NCBI GenBank assembly: GCA_038247995.1
Contig: JBBRUG010000059.1
Coordinates: 1-21,411 of the forward strand
Direction: 5' to 3'
DNA: 21,411 nt
DNA from: JBBRUG01 sp038247995
GTDB taxonomy: Bacteria > Chloroflexota > Chloroflexia > Chloroflexales > Chloroflexaceae
The notes beneath the pieces are model-generated. The model had not been told where the DNA came from. It did no database searches and saw only the letters and a list, made by a program, of their open reading frames with translations. Position numbers and translations under genes: made by a program. Below are positions 7,511-15,297 of the stretch, piece after piece. Position 1 is the first letter of the stretch. Each line of letters begins with the position of its first letter.

Positions 7511-8444
7511 ATGACCACGCACGTTGCGCAGGCGACCATCCTCGAACTTCTGGCAGCCGGGCAGCGCTTTGTGACCCCGGCCGGCCCGTTATCGAGCCGG
7601 GTGCTGATTCATGAGCAGGCGTGTATCGCCGTCGGCTATGACAACGGTAACGACGCGACGAAGCTGGCGCTCTTGACCGACTAGGGCCGGCTGGCGTCGC
7701 TACGCGGACCGACCGCCTATGTCAGTGCTCAGACGATCCGGGGTGGCGCCGGCATCACAACCTACCAAGTCGCCCAGGGCGCGCCGTTCTGGATCGGCGA
7801 TGCTGCGATCGCGCACGATGGGGAGGCGCTGCCCATCGGGCCGACGCCCCAGCGCCTAGCCGACGTGCGCCAGCGCGAGTTTATTTTCGCCTGCCTGGTT
7901 GAGGGATTGGTGAAGGCTGGCTATCCGCCGGGGAGCTACGACATTGCACTCGGCTTCGCCATCCCGAATGAGGAGATTGTGCTCGACACTCGCGGCGAAA
8001 AGCTCGGTGTGGCCGAGGAGACGAAGCAGGCGCTGAAACGGCTGCGCGGCGTCGCCCAAACCGTAACGCGCACTGATGATCGCGGCCGTGAGGAGCAGTG
8101 GACAATTATCATTCGGCACATGATCCCCCCAGGCCCAGAGTGTCGGCACGTTTCTCGCCTGGTCGCGCACGCCCACGGGTGAGAGCGCCGAGCGGCTCAG
8201 CCACTTCCGCAAGGTCGAGCGCATCACGGTAACGGGTCGTCTGCAGAGCAGCGAGTACCTCGACCGCGAGGGCCAGAAGCGCACCAGCGTCGAGGTAGTG
8301 GTGCTCCGCTCCGAACCGGCACCGCTCCCTCGCCGGAATCAGCCTGCGCAGGCGACCGAGACGGTCGAGGAGGTCGTCGAAGCGGCTGAGACCCCGGCCG
8401 AGGCGCCGACTCCCAAGCCGCGCCGGCGCAAGAAGGCCGCGTAG
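7511..8444 (+). pseudogene. ParM-like actin gene fused to SSB C-terminus, broken
   Basis: The first part resembles plasmid-segregation actin-like ATPases: phosphate-1 motif VGYDNGNDATKLALLTD, then PTAYVSAQ, FWIGDAA and YDIALGFAIP. Two lesions interrupt it. A TAG at 7681-7683 lies in frame within the conserved N-terminal beta hairpin. A six-C run at 8125-8130 shifts the frame; with one C fewer the sequence continues as MIPQAQSVGTFLAWSRTPTGE. The same second frame then changes character to ITVTGRLQSSEYLDREGQKR, the OB-fold strand typical of single-strand DNA-binding proteins, followed by a Glu/Pro/Ala linker and a basic tail PKPRRRKKAA. The end of ParM and the start of SSB are missing, as if a deletion joined neighbouring plasmid genes. 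No intact product is expected. Confidence 0.65.
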
Positions 8445-8456
8445 CGAGCATCAAGC

Positions 8457-8488
8457 GGCGGGGCGCCCCCACTGGGCGCCCCGCCTTT
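8457..8488 (+). terminator. Strong GC-rich terminator
   Basis: GGCGGGGCGCCC (8457-8468) and GGGCGCCCCGCC (8474-8485) pair perfectly over 12 bp around a CCACT loop and are followed by TTT. It lies 12 bases after the stop of the ParM/SSB remnant, so it probably ended the original partition/SSB operon. Confidence 0.75.
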
Positions 8489-8566
8489 CGGTGTACCGGC
8501 GCCCGGCTGAGCGCGGAGGCGCTTCGCGCGCCGATATTCTGCCCGCCCGAGGGAGAGCAGAAAACT

Positions 8567-8634
8567 AAAAGCTGAAAGCTGAAATCGCTACCGCTGGCCC
8601 AGTTTCATCTTTCTGCTTTCCGCTCTCAGCTTTT
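8567..8634. repeat. AAAAGCTGA/TCAGCTTTT inverted repeat
   Basis: A purine-rich stretch, AAAAGCTGAAAGCTGAAA (8567-8584), is mirrored by CTCAGCTTTT at 8625-8634, with more imperfect pairing between. The 9-bp arms are perfect. A small GCGCAC/GTGCGC hairpin follows at 8645-8662. Together they separate the plasmid-like remnants from the secreted-protein locus. They resemble intergenic repeat or end-of-element sequences, but no transposase is nearby. Confidence 0.4.
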
Positions 8635-8735
8635 CTGAGCCCCCGCGCACAAGTTGGTGCGCGATGGGCGGAGCCTCCGGCAGGGCGGTACGGAAAAGCA
8701 TGTTTCCGCATATTACCCCGTGCTGCTCCTTACGG

Positions 8736-8953
8736 CTAGTCTGGTCTTGTGAGGCGGTCGATCAGGACGCGCTGTTCGGCGAGTTGCTGACGGACTGCGG
8801 TGAGCTCGCCTTCGCGCCGGGCCTGCGCAACAAGCGCTGCGCGCGCCTGACGGAGTTCATCCTGGCTTTGCTCAAGTTGACGCAGGAGTGCGGCGCCTTG
8901 CTGCTGCAGCTCCTGGATGTGTGCATCGCAACGCCTGTACGCAGCTTGTCTTG
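8736..8953 (-). pseudogene. Coiled-coil gene fragment
   Basis: On the minus strand, a frame without a start codon and ending at TAG 8736-8738 reads HIQELQQQGAALLRQLEQ, then SQDELRQARAALVAQA and LTAVRQQLAEQRVLIDRL. Regular hydrophobic spacing among Gln, Glu and Arg suggests a coiled coil, as at the end of many larger proteins. The open stretch begins inside the Pho-box-like promoter, so the N-terminal part is gone. The family is not recognisable. Confidence 0.4.
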
Positions 8954-9026
8954 TTTACCTTCTCTTAACTTAAATACCCTGAACCATTAACACGAGCGTG
9001 GTAATCTGCCTGTGTAAAGGCTTACA
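8954..9026 (+). promoter_or_regulatory. Pho-box-like promoter with LacI-type operator (P1)
   Basis: Direct repeats at 11-bp period are TTTACC (8954), TTAACT (8965), a degenerate slot (8976) and TTAACA (8987). After 9 bp comes TAATCT, a plausible -10 (9002-9007). After 5 bp more comes the palindrome TGTAAAGGCTTACA (9013-9026), over the expected start point. There is no separate -35, as expected where a PhoB/SphR/PhoP-type activator replaces it. Spacing is identical to the promoter at 17060-17132, which supports both. It drives the secreted-enzyme genes from 9292, leaving a leader of about 275 nt. Confidence 0.65.
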
Positions 9027-9291
9027 TTCCCTCAATACCGAAGGGCCACCGCAACGATGACGCCAGGTGGCTTGCTGCACCGGATCGGATTGGTTTCGCG
9101 CTGCACCCGGATGCGCTCGCATGCTTCAATGAGCGTCACCGCAGCGTAAACGGCTTCCGTTCTGTTATCTCTCTGCGCTTTCTTTTGAACATACGCATCC
9201 ATGTCGCTGCGGCAATAGCTCGCGTCAAAGAATTGTGCGGCTGATGTAAGCGGTTACATAGTGTCGATCCCTTAGCCAAGGAGCACCTCGT
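9027..9291 (+). other. Long leader of the phosphodiesterase gene
   Basis: No gene is recognisable. The stretch holds the second operator (9245-9258) and the ribosome binding site AAGGAG at 9278-9283. A second promoter with TTGAAC at 9185-9190 is possible, but no good -10 lies at the right distance. Confidence 0.4.
9245..9258. promoter_or_regulatory. Second LacI-type operator TGTAAGCGGTTACA
   Basis: TGTAA-GCGG-TTACA has the same arms as the operators at 9013 and 17119 and the central CG typical of LacI-family sites. It starts 232 bp downstream of the first operator, about 22 helical turns, so a tetrameric repressor could bridge the two by DNA looping. It could also act as a roadblock ahead of the start codon at 9292. 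Confidence 0.55.
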
Positions 9292-12200
9292 ATGGTTCCG
9301 GTACGTATGCCGTCTTTGCGTAGGCTGTTGGCGCTTCTCGTCGTCGTTTTCTGCTGCGTAAGCTATGCGCCTGTCGCCCCGGTGCGCGCCCAGGTCTCGC
9401 CGCCCGATCTGCAAGGACTGGTCGAAGTCGATGAGCCGACCGAGTGGTACGGCGGTGTGGGCACGATGAGCGGTGTGCGGCGGGTCGCTTCGTATGTGCG
9501 CGACCAGACCACCTGTGACGCGGATGCCGGCTTTGAGTATGCGTTTGTCTTCAGCATCCCTACGAATGTCGATCCCCTCCGCTTCAACTGGTGGGCGCTC
9601 GATGTCACGACTGATCAGCAGCTCAAGCAACGCTACGGCGAGGTTTTGCCGGGGCGGATCGCCTACGATGTCTACAGCGACATCAGTACCTTCCGCCTGT
9701 GCATGGAAGATACCGGCCCGCTTCCCGGCGGCCCGGAGCATGTGCGTAATCAGTTGCGGCTCTCGTGGTCGGCGCCGCCCCCGCCGGTCGCCACTGTTGG
9801 GCGCACGGCGCTGCTCGTGATCGGCGGGGCAACCCCGACAGCGGGCGACACCGCGCTTGCAAATCAGCTTTCCGCCGCGGGTTATCTCGTTACGACGGCT
9901 GAAGATCTCGTCGCTACCTCCGAGCAGGCCGCCGAAGCGCACCTGCTCGTGATTGCCGACTCGGCGACCACTGCCGATGTCGGTGCGAAGTTCCGTGATC
10001 TGCCGGTGCCGGCAGTGGTGATGAACCCCGACCTCTACGCTGAGATGGGCATGGCCGGCCCTTCCGGCGGCAGCGACAGTGGTACGGCAACCGGCCAGAC
10101 GCAACTAACAATCACGGCGCCCGGCGATCCCCTCGCTGGTGGTCAGAGCGGCACGGTTCCCGTCGTAACGACGCCCTCCGATCTCGGTTGGGCACGTCCG
10201 GCCGAGTCGGCTACGAGCGTGGCGACGCTGGGCAGTAACGACGATCGAGCGGTCATCTTCAGCTATGCGCCCGGTGCGGCAATGGTTGATCGTTACGCAC
10301 CCGCCCGCCGGGTTGGGTTTGGGTATTCGGATGGGGCCAGTGCGAACCTCTCCGCAATCGGCGGCGATCTCTTCGCTGATGCGAGCGGCTCGGTGGGCCT
10401 GCCCGGCCTGCCGGCTAACCCCGGCAGCGGATCGATCAGCGGACGGGTGATCAGCAACAATACCAACGTCGGGATTGCCGATGTGGAGATCTGCGCCACG
10501 CCGGGCAGCCCCGACAACATTCCTTGGCGCTGTGACTACTACACCTTTACCGACGCTGCGGGCGACTACCAGATCAGCGGGCTAGCTCCCGGCGCATACC
10601 ATGTCTTCCCGATCCCGCCCACCGCCAGCGACACCTTCTTCCCCCGTGATGTGTTTGTGCGAGTCGGTAGCGGTGCAGCGCGTACCTCGTTTGTGCTGGT
10701 TGGCCCGAGTTCCTGGTTGAAAACCGAGGAGATCGCTCATCGCGGCGACCGCGTGACCTCGCCGGAGAATACGTTTGAGGCGGTTCGTCGCTCCGTCGAT
10801 AAAGGTGCCAGCTATATCGAACTCGATGTCTTGCTCGCCAACAACAACTCGGTCGTTGTAGCGCACGGCTCGACATACAACGACGAGCAGAGCAGCACTC
10901 CCGACGTGCCAACCCAGGTCTACGGCCCGACAGCCTCGTGCTTCGGCCTGAACCTGGAAAATACGGCTACGAACGTGGCGGCCATGCTGAGCAACTGCGA
11001 TATCGGCACCGAGATGGTGATCCTACCGGGCGCAGCGCTTGGCAGCGTCTGGACGCCAAAATTCAAGGACGAGCGCTTTCAGCGCCTGGAGGATGTGCTC
11101 ACCGCTTTTCCCAGCTACTGCGGCTGGATGATCGAGCTGAAGAAGTCTGAGCGGAGCGACGCGGGAACGGATATTGGCGCGCGCAATGCTCAACTGGCGG
11201 CTACCGTCCAGAATATCCTGGTGAGCACGGGGACGCTTGATCGCTGCGGATCGGTCTGGGTGACCTCGTTCGAGGATACGGCACTGCGCGGGATCACCGA
11301 CGGGCGCATCCGCCGTATGCGCACGATCAGCTCGTTCGGGCCGGAAGGGCCGGTGCCGCTCCTGATGTGGCAGCAGTGGATCGATGTGGCCGCCGGTCGC
11401 GGCTACGACGCGGTGAACGTTCCTGTCCAGTCGCTCGGCACCCGCGTGAGCGAGCTCTACATTCCTTTGCCGAAAGGGGTCGCCCGGCCTGGCAGCCGGC
11501 CGGCGGGCGGTGTAACGATCAACTATGGCCCAACGCTGAGCGACTATGTACACAAAACCGGCCTGCTGCTCTCGTCGTACAGCCTCACCGGCGTGCCGCC
11601 GATCACGCCGTTCGAGATCACTCCTGAGCTGAACCAGGAGGCGATCGACGAGCGGGCCGACTTCTTTATGACCGATATTCTCGACGACCTGATGGTGCGC
11701 AACGGCGATCGTCCGACGCCGCACGAACCCCAGGAAGCCACCGTGCAGGCCGACGAGCGCATTGTCGTGCGCAACAACGAGGTGTTCAGCATCAACCTCA
11801 CGTTTGCCAACGGCAGCACGGCCCAGCTTCAGCCCGAGGCGTGGTTTGTCGGCACGTTCATCAGCGGCGGTACACTCGAGGGCGAGATCATCTATCCCAC
11901 GTATGATGAGCCCTACTACGAACCAAACTACAAGAAACAGCCAGCCACCTGGTCCGTCGGTTCCGGCGCGATCTCCGTCACCGGCGCCCATTACCTGTGG
12001 GAGAATGTCGAACCCGATTTCGCGCTCTCGTGGATGGCCAAGGACGAGATCCGCTTTACGGCGAACGAGATCACCTTCCCCACCGCCGACGGCAGCAACC
12101 CCGCTGTAACCGGCACCGAATGCGCCGGGCCGAACGCGCAGGAAGTGAAAGACATCAGCCTTAGCGCGTCGGTCGAAATCCCTCAGGGCGACCCGACCGA

Positions 12201-12987
12201 CCCAGCAACGCGTTGGACGCTGGAGAATGTCAAAGTCTACCTCGATGGCGCGTTGTTCGGTGAGAGCAATGCCACCGGCGTCACAAGCGTGACATTGCCG
12301 GCGGGCGGCCCGGTGACGCGGGATCTGCTTGCCGGGCCGCACGAGTTTGTGGCTACCTATACTGCGCGGAATATCGATAATCCTAACATCACCCGCGCGG
12401 TTGCGTTCCCTCAGACGTTCGAGGCCAAATTGAAGCCCTGCCTGAACGGCGCCGATATTTCGCTTGTGTTCGACGGCTCGGGCAGTATCCCCTTCAGCGG
12501 CTTCCAACTGATGCGCTCGTTCGGTGTGAGTTTGACTGAGGCGCTCACGGTAACTGTGGACGCCACGAATATCGGCGTGGTCGAGTACAGCAGCGGGGTT
12601 AACCCGGTGGCGGCACTCAGTGGCGATCCGGCAACAGTGATCGCAGCAATGAACGGTATGCCCAAGAGCGGCGGCGGCACGAACACAGCGGCGGCAATCC
12701 AGGCTGCGCAGGCGCAGCTAAGTGCTGGTCGCGCCGGCGCACCGGATGTGCTGATTGTGCTGACCGACGGTCAGAGCAATAGTCCCGAGGCAACAATCGC
12801 GGCCGCAAATGCGGCCAAGGCCGCCGGGATCACCGTGATCGCGGTGGGTATCGGTGCCGGCCCGGATAATGCCGAGCTACGCGGGATGGCCTCTTCGATC
12901 GGGCTTGTCTTCACGCCAAACAGTTTCGAGGATCTGATTTATGTGCTTGAGGCGCTGGCGCCCGCCAGCGAAGATCCGATCCCCTAG
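9292..12987 (+). CDS. Secreted glycerophosphodiester phosphodiesterase with VWA domain
   Basis: This 1231-residue exported protein should hydrolyse glycerophosphodiesters to sn-glycerol 3-phosphate and an alcohol outside the membrane. A signal peptide (1-34) is followed by a WYGG domain (51-162) shared with the next protein. Next comes an amidotransferase-like domain found in other secreted proteins (about 168-375, ALLVIGGATPTAGD to PARRVGFGYSDG). A carboxypeptidase-regulatory-like beta domain spans 380-470. The GDPD barrel spans about 479-808, with H483-R-G, PENT, E510/D512 and H525, matching the family's catalytic and metal residues. Beta-rich linkers follow. A C-terminal von Willebrand A domain has a full MIDAS: D1061-G-S-G-S, T1130 and D1159. 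ATG 9292 has AAGGAG eight bases upstream. The combination is unusual; VWA may anchor it to a partner or matrix. Confidence 0.85.
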   Translation: MVPVRMPSLRRLLALLVVVFCCVSYAPVAPVRAQVSPPDLQGLVEVDEPTEWYGGVGTMSGVRRVASYVRDQTTCDADAGFEYAFVFSIPTNVDPLRFNWWALDVTTDQQLKQRYGEVLPGRIAYDVYSDISTFRLCMEDTGPLPGGPEHVRNQLRLSWSAPPPPVATVGRTALLVIGGATPTAGDTALANQLSAAGYLVTTAEDLVATSEQAAEAHLLVIADSATTADVGAKFRDLPVPAVVMNPDLYAEMGMAGPSGGSDSGTATGQTQLTITAPGDPLAGGQSGTVPVVTTPSDLGWARPAESATSVATLGSNDDRAVIFSYAPGAAMVDRYAPARRVGFGYSDGASANLSAIGGDLFADASGSVGLPGLPANPGSGSISGRVISNNTNVGIADVEICATPGSPDNIPWRCDYYTFTDAAGDYQISGLAPGAYHVFPIPPTASDTFFPRDVFVRVGSGAARTSFVLVGPSSWLKTEEIAHRGDRVTSPENTFEAVRRSVDKGASYIELDVLLANNNSVVVAHGSTYNDEQSSTPDVPTQVYGPTASCFGLNLENTATNVAAMLSNCDIGTEMVILPGAALGSVWTPKFKDERFQRLEDVLTAFPSYCGWMIELKKSERSDAGTDIGARNAQLAATVQNILVSTGTLDRCGSVWVTSFEDTALRGITDGRIRRMRTISSFGPEGPVPLLMWQQWIDVAAGRGYDAVNVPVQSLGTRVSELYIPLPKGVARPGSRPAGGVTINYGPTLSDYVHKTGLLLSSYSLTGVPPITPFEITPELNQEAIDERADFFMTDILDDLMVRNGDRPTPHEPQEATVQADERIVVRNNEVFSINLTFANGSTAQLQPEAWFVGTFISGGTLEGEIIYPTYDEPYYEPNYKKQPATWSVGSGAISVTGAHYLWENVEPDFALSWMAKDEIRFTANEITFPTADGSNPAVTGTECAGPNAQEVKDISLSASVEIPQGDPTDPATRWTLENVKVYLDGALFGESNATGVTSVTLPAGGPVTRDLLAGPHEFVATYTARNIDNPNITRAVAFPQTFEAKLKPCLNGADISLVFDGSGSIPFSGFQLMRSFGVSLTEALTVTVDATNIGVVEYSSGVNPVAALSGDPATVIAAMNGMPKSGGGTNTAAAIQAAQAQLSAGRAGAPDVLIVLTDGQSNSPEATIAAANAAKAAGITVIAVGIGAGPDNAELRGMASSIGLVFTPNSFEDLIYVLEALAPASEDPIP
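9442..9777 (+). repeat. WYGG domain coding repeat, copy 1
   Basis: This segment encodes residues 51-162 of the phosphodiesterase and is closely similar to 14914-15240. In the first 100 bases I count about 16 differences, mostly at third positions. Both copies keep two cysteines and end in QLRLSW(S/T)AP. Confidence 0.75.
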
Positions 12988-13029
12988 TTTGAGCGAGCCG
13001 GCGACGCTTACTGAACGCGCATGATGCCT

Positions 13030-13056
13030 GGTTGCGGCGGCTTTGCTGCCGCAACC
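13030..13056 (+). promoter_or_regulatory. Intercistronic stem-loop
   Basis: GGTTGCGGC (13030-13038) and GCCGCAACC (13048-13056) pair perfectly around a 9-base loop between the phosphodiesterase and PKD genes. No T run follows. It probably tunes read-through or stability within one transcript. Its position also argues against starting the PKD gene at ATG 13021. Confidence 0.45.
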
Positions 13057-13086
13057 CGCCAAAAACAGGTTAAGGAGACGACGACG

Positions 13087-15243
13087 ATGCCTATTCGTCA
13101 TTTGCGGGTGCTGTTGATCGGCGCGGGGGTGCTCATGGTGCTGGCGTTGGCCCTGTTCAGCCTGCGCGCCCCCCGCACGCTGGCCCAGCCGCCTGTTCCC
13201 CCCGACCCAACCACGTTTGAGCAGCCGCTCGACGCGCGAATCTTCCGCGTCCATGATCTCACCAATGCCGTACCCGTTGTGAATGCTACCTTCCCCGTCG
13301 ACGGCGGGAACTGGCTGACATTCAATGTAGGCGCCGCGTCCAATCGCCTGGCGATCACGCTTACCAGCCCGACCGGCCAGGTCTTCACCACCGGCGACGC
13401 AGCGATCATTCCCGCGTTGAACGATCCGAACGCCGGCGGGCATAACTACACCTTCGACATCATTACACCGGCCCCCGGCCTCTGGTCGTACGAGATTCGC
13501 GAGAACGGCGCGATCGCCGTCACCCGCACGGTGCTGGTCGATGTACTCAGCGATAGCTCGCTGCGGGCCGGATTTGTCAATCGCGCGGCGACCGTACCCG
13601 TCGGCGCGCCGGTCGTGCTTGGATTGATCACTGCCGAGGGCACGACGGTGCGGAACAACGGCCTGACAATCGCCGCAACACTGACCCGCCTCGACGACCC
13701 GGCAGCGCCTACCACTGCTCTCGACCTGCGTGATGACGGCACGGCCGGTGATGCCGGCGCGGGTGACGGGCTCGTCAGTGTGCTGGTGCAGCCGGAGGCG
13801 CCCGGCGAGTACTATGTCGAGGCGACGATCAGCGGCACGACAACCGGAGGCCGGCCATTTCTCCGCACGGCGAGCAGCTTCTTTGTCGCGGCCCCGCTGC
13901 GGGCCACCCTCTCGGGTGCGTTCAGCGATCGCGGCATCGACGACGACGGCGACGGCGCCTTCGACCGGGTTGGCGTCACTCCGGCGCTCAGCGTGGCGGT
14001 TGCCGGCGAGTACAGTGTGCTCGTCACGCTGGAAAGCAGCACCGGCACGACAATCAGCGCACATGTGATTCAGCCCCTCGACACTGGCGCTACAGGCGTA
14101 GAGGTGAGCTTCCCGGTCGCTGATTTGCGGGAGATTCTTGCCGTCGACGGCCCCTATTTGGTGAAGCAGGTGCTGATCGAGTACATCACCGCCGACGCCG
14201 TTGAAATCGCTGCTGAGCGCTTTGATCTCGGCAGCACGGCAGCCTATCAGCTTGAGCAACTTACCGGTGCCCCGCTCAGCCTGGGCAGTGGCGGAAGCGC
14301 TGTCGGCGTCGATACCGAGGGTGATGGCCGCTTCGACTTCTTGGAAGTGCGCTTGCCGATCCGTGTTCAAGTTGCAGATTTCTTTATTTGGGAGGCCGGG
14401 CTGAAAGACAGCAACGGCACAGTGCTTGTGCGGGCGTCCGACAGCGGCGCGCTTGCGGCGGGCGACGGGACGATCACGGTGCGCTTCGACGGCAGCGCAA
14501 TCGGTGCGAGCGGGCTCGATGGCCCCTACCTGGTGGCCGATCTGTTTATCTATAGCGGCGGCGGGCAATCGCTACTGGTTCCGACGGCATTCACGACCGA
14601 GGTGTTCCAGGCGACCCAGTTTGTGGGCGGCGCCGTGGCCCCCATCGCCGTGGCGGGTGGCCCGTACGTTGCCAAGGTCGGCGCTACCGTAACGCTCGAC
14701 GGCAGCGGCTCCAGCGATCCCGACGGAATGATCGTGACCTACGCCTGGGATTTCGAGAGCGACGGTGTGTTTGATGTCGAGTCGGCTGATCCGACGGCGA
14801 CCTCCATCATCACCACGGCGCTGCCGCTGACGGCGACCCTGCGCGTGACCGATGCCGACGGGCTAAGCGCCACAGCGACGGCCCTGATCGGCGTGCGCTG
14901 GAATGAGAGCCTGGAGTGGTACGGCGGCACCGGCACGATGAGCGGCGTCCGGCGGGTTGCTTCGTATGTACGCGACCAGACCACGTGCGACGCCGACCCC
15001 GGCTACGAGCATGCCTTCAGCTTCGCTGTGCCAAGCCCAATCGATCCGGCGCGCTTTACCTGGTGGGCGCTGGATGTAACCACCGATCAGGGCCTCAAGC
15101 AACGCTACGGAAATACGCTGCTCGGCAAGGGCGAGTATAGCGCCGCCAACACCGTGATCATCTGCATGGACGATAGCGGCCCGCTCCCCGGCGGTGTGAA
15201 CAACGTACAGCAGCAACTGCGGCTCTCGTGGACGGCGCCGTGA
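13087..15243 (+). CDS. Secreted PKD / beta-sandwich protein with WYGG domain
   Basis: The frame is open from 13021, but ATG 13087 has AAGGAG nine bases upstream and begins directly with a signal peptide (about 1-34, ending LAQ), giving 718 residues. The N-terminal 35-240 is beta-rich and resembles cell-surface anchoring domains. Two related modules follow, each opening with an acidic calcium-loop-like motif (DDDGDGAFD at 285-293, DTEGDGRFD at 409-417) and closing with DGPYLV. A PKD domain spans 519-605 (GSGSSDPDG, YAWDFESDG). The WYGG domain (610-718) ends the protein. No catalytic motif is seen, so a binding, scaffold or adhesion role is likely. The function is not known; co-transcription with the phosphodiesterase and lipase suggests a shared surface complex. 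Confidence 0.75.
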   Translation: MPIRHLRVLLIGAGVLMVLALALFSLRAPRTLAQPPVPPDPTTFEQPLDARIFRVHDLTNAVPVVNATFPVDGGNWLTFNVGAASNRLAITLTSPTGQVFTTGDAAIIPALNDPNAGGHNYTFDIITPAPGLWSYEIRENGAIAVTRTVLVDVLSDSSLRAGFVNRAATVPVGAPVVLGLITAEGTTVRNNGLTIAATLTRLDDPAAPTTALDLRDDGTAGDAGAGDGLVSVLVQPEAPGEYYVEATISGTTTGGRPFLRTASSFFVAAPLRATLSGAFSDRGIDDDGDGAFDRVGVTPALSVAVAGEYSVLVTLESSTGTTISAHVIQPLDTGATGVEVSFPVADLREILAVDGPYLVKQVLIEYITADAVEIAAERFDLGSTAAYQLEQLTGAPLSLGSGGSAVGVDTEGDGRFDFLEVRLPIRVQVADFFIWEAGLKDSNGTVLVRASDSGALAAGDGTITVRFDGSAIGASGLDGPYLVADLFIYSGGGQSLLVPTAFTTEVFQATQFVGGAVAPIAVAGGPYVAKVGATVTLDGSGSSDPDGMIVTYAWDFESDGVFDVESADPTATSIITTALPLTATLRVTDADGLSATATALIGVRWNESLEWYGGTGTMSGVRRVASYVRDQTTCDADPGYEHAFSFAVPSPIDPARFTWWALDVTTDQGLKQRYGNTLLGKGEYSAANTVIICMDDSGPLPGGVNNVQQQLRLSWTAP
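14914..15240 (+). repeat. WYGG domain coding repeat, copy 2
   Basis: This is the second copy of the segment at 9442-9777, encoding the last 109 residues of the PKD protein. It is three residues shorter in the middle. About two thirds of residues are identical, rising to 27 of 28 at the start. Confidence 0.75.
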
Positions 15244-15297
15244 TTTGTGGCGCATTGAGGTGATTGCGGTGCGACATTCTGTAATAGGAGGAAGCAT

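Noticed and set aside
7681..7683. TAG in the ParM-like gene as a recoded (read-through) codon
   Set aside because: A second independent frameshift and the missing gene end make decay or sequencing error the simpler reading; no recoding element is visible.
13021..13086. Upstream start for the PKD protein at ATG 13021
   Set aside because: It would place 22 residues before the signal peptide and run through the hairpin at 13030-13056; ATG 13087 has a proper AAGGAG and starts the signal peptide.
11023..14568. Long minus-strand open frames (11023-12507 and 12877-14568; similarly 9136-10104, 3560-4234, 6129-7085)
   Set aside because: They lie opposite well-recognised plus-strand genes, are rich in Arg, Ala, Gly and His, lack domain motifs, and reflect third-position GC bias.
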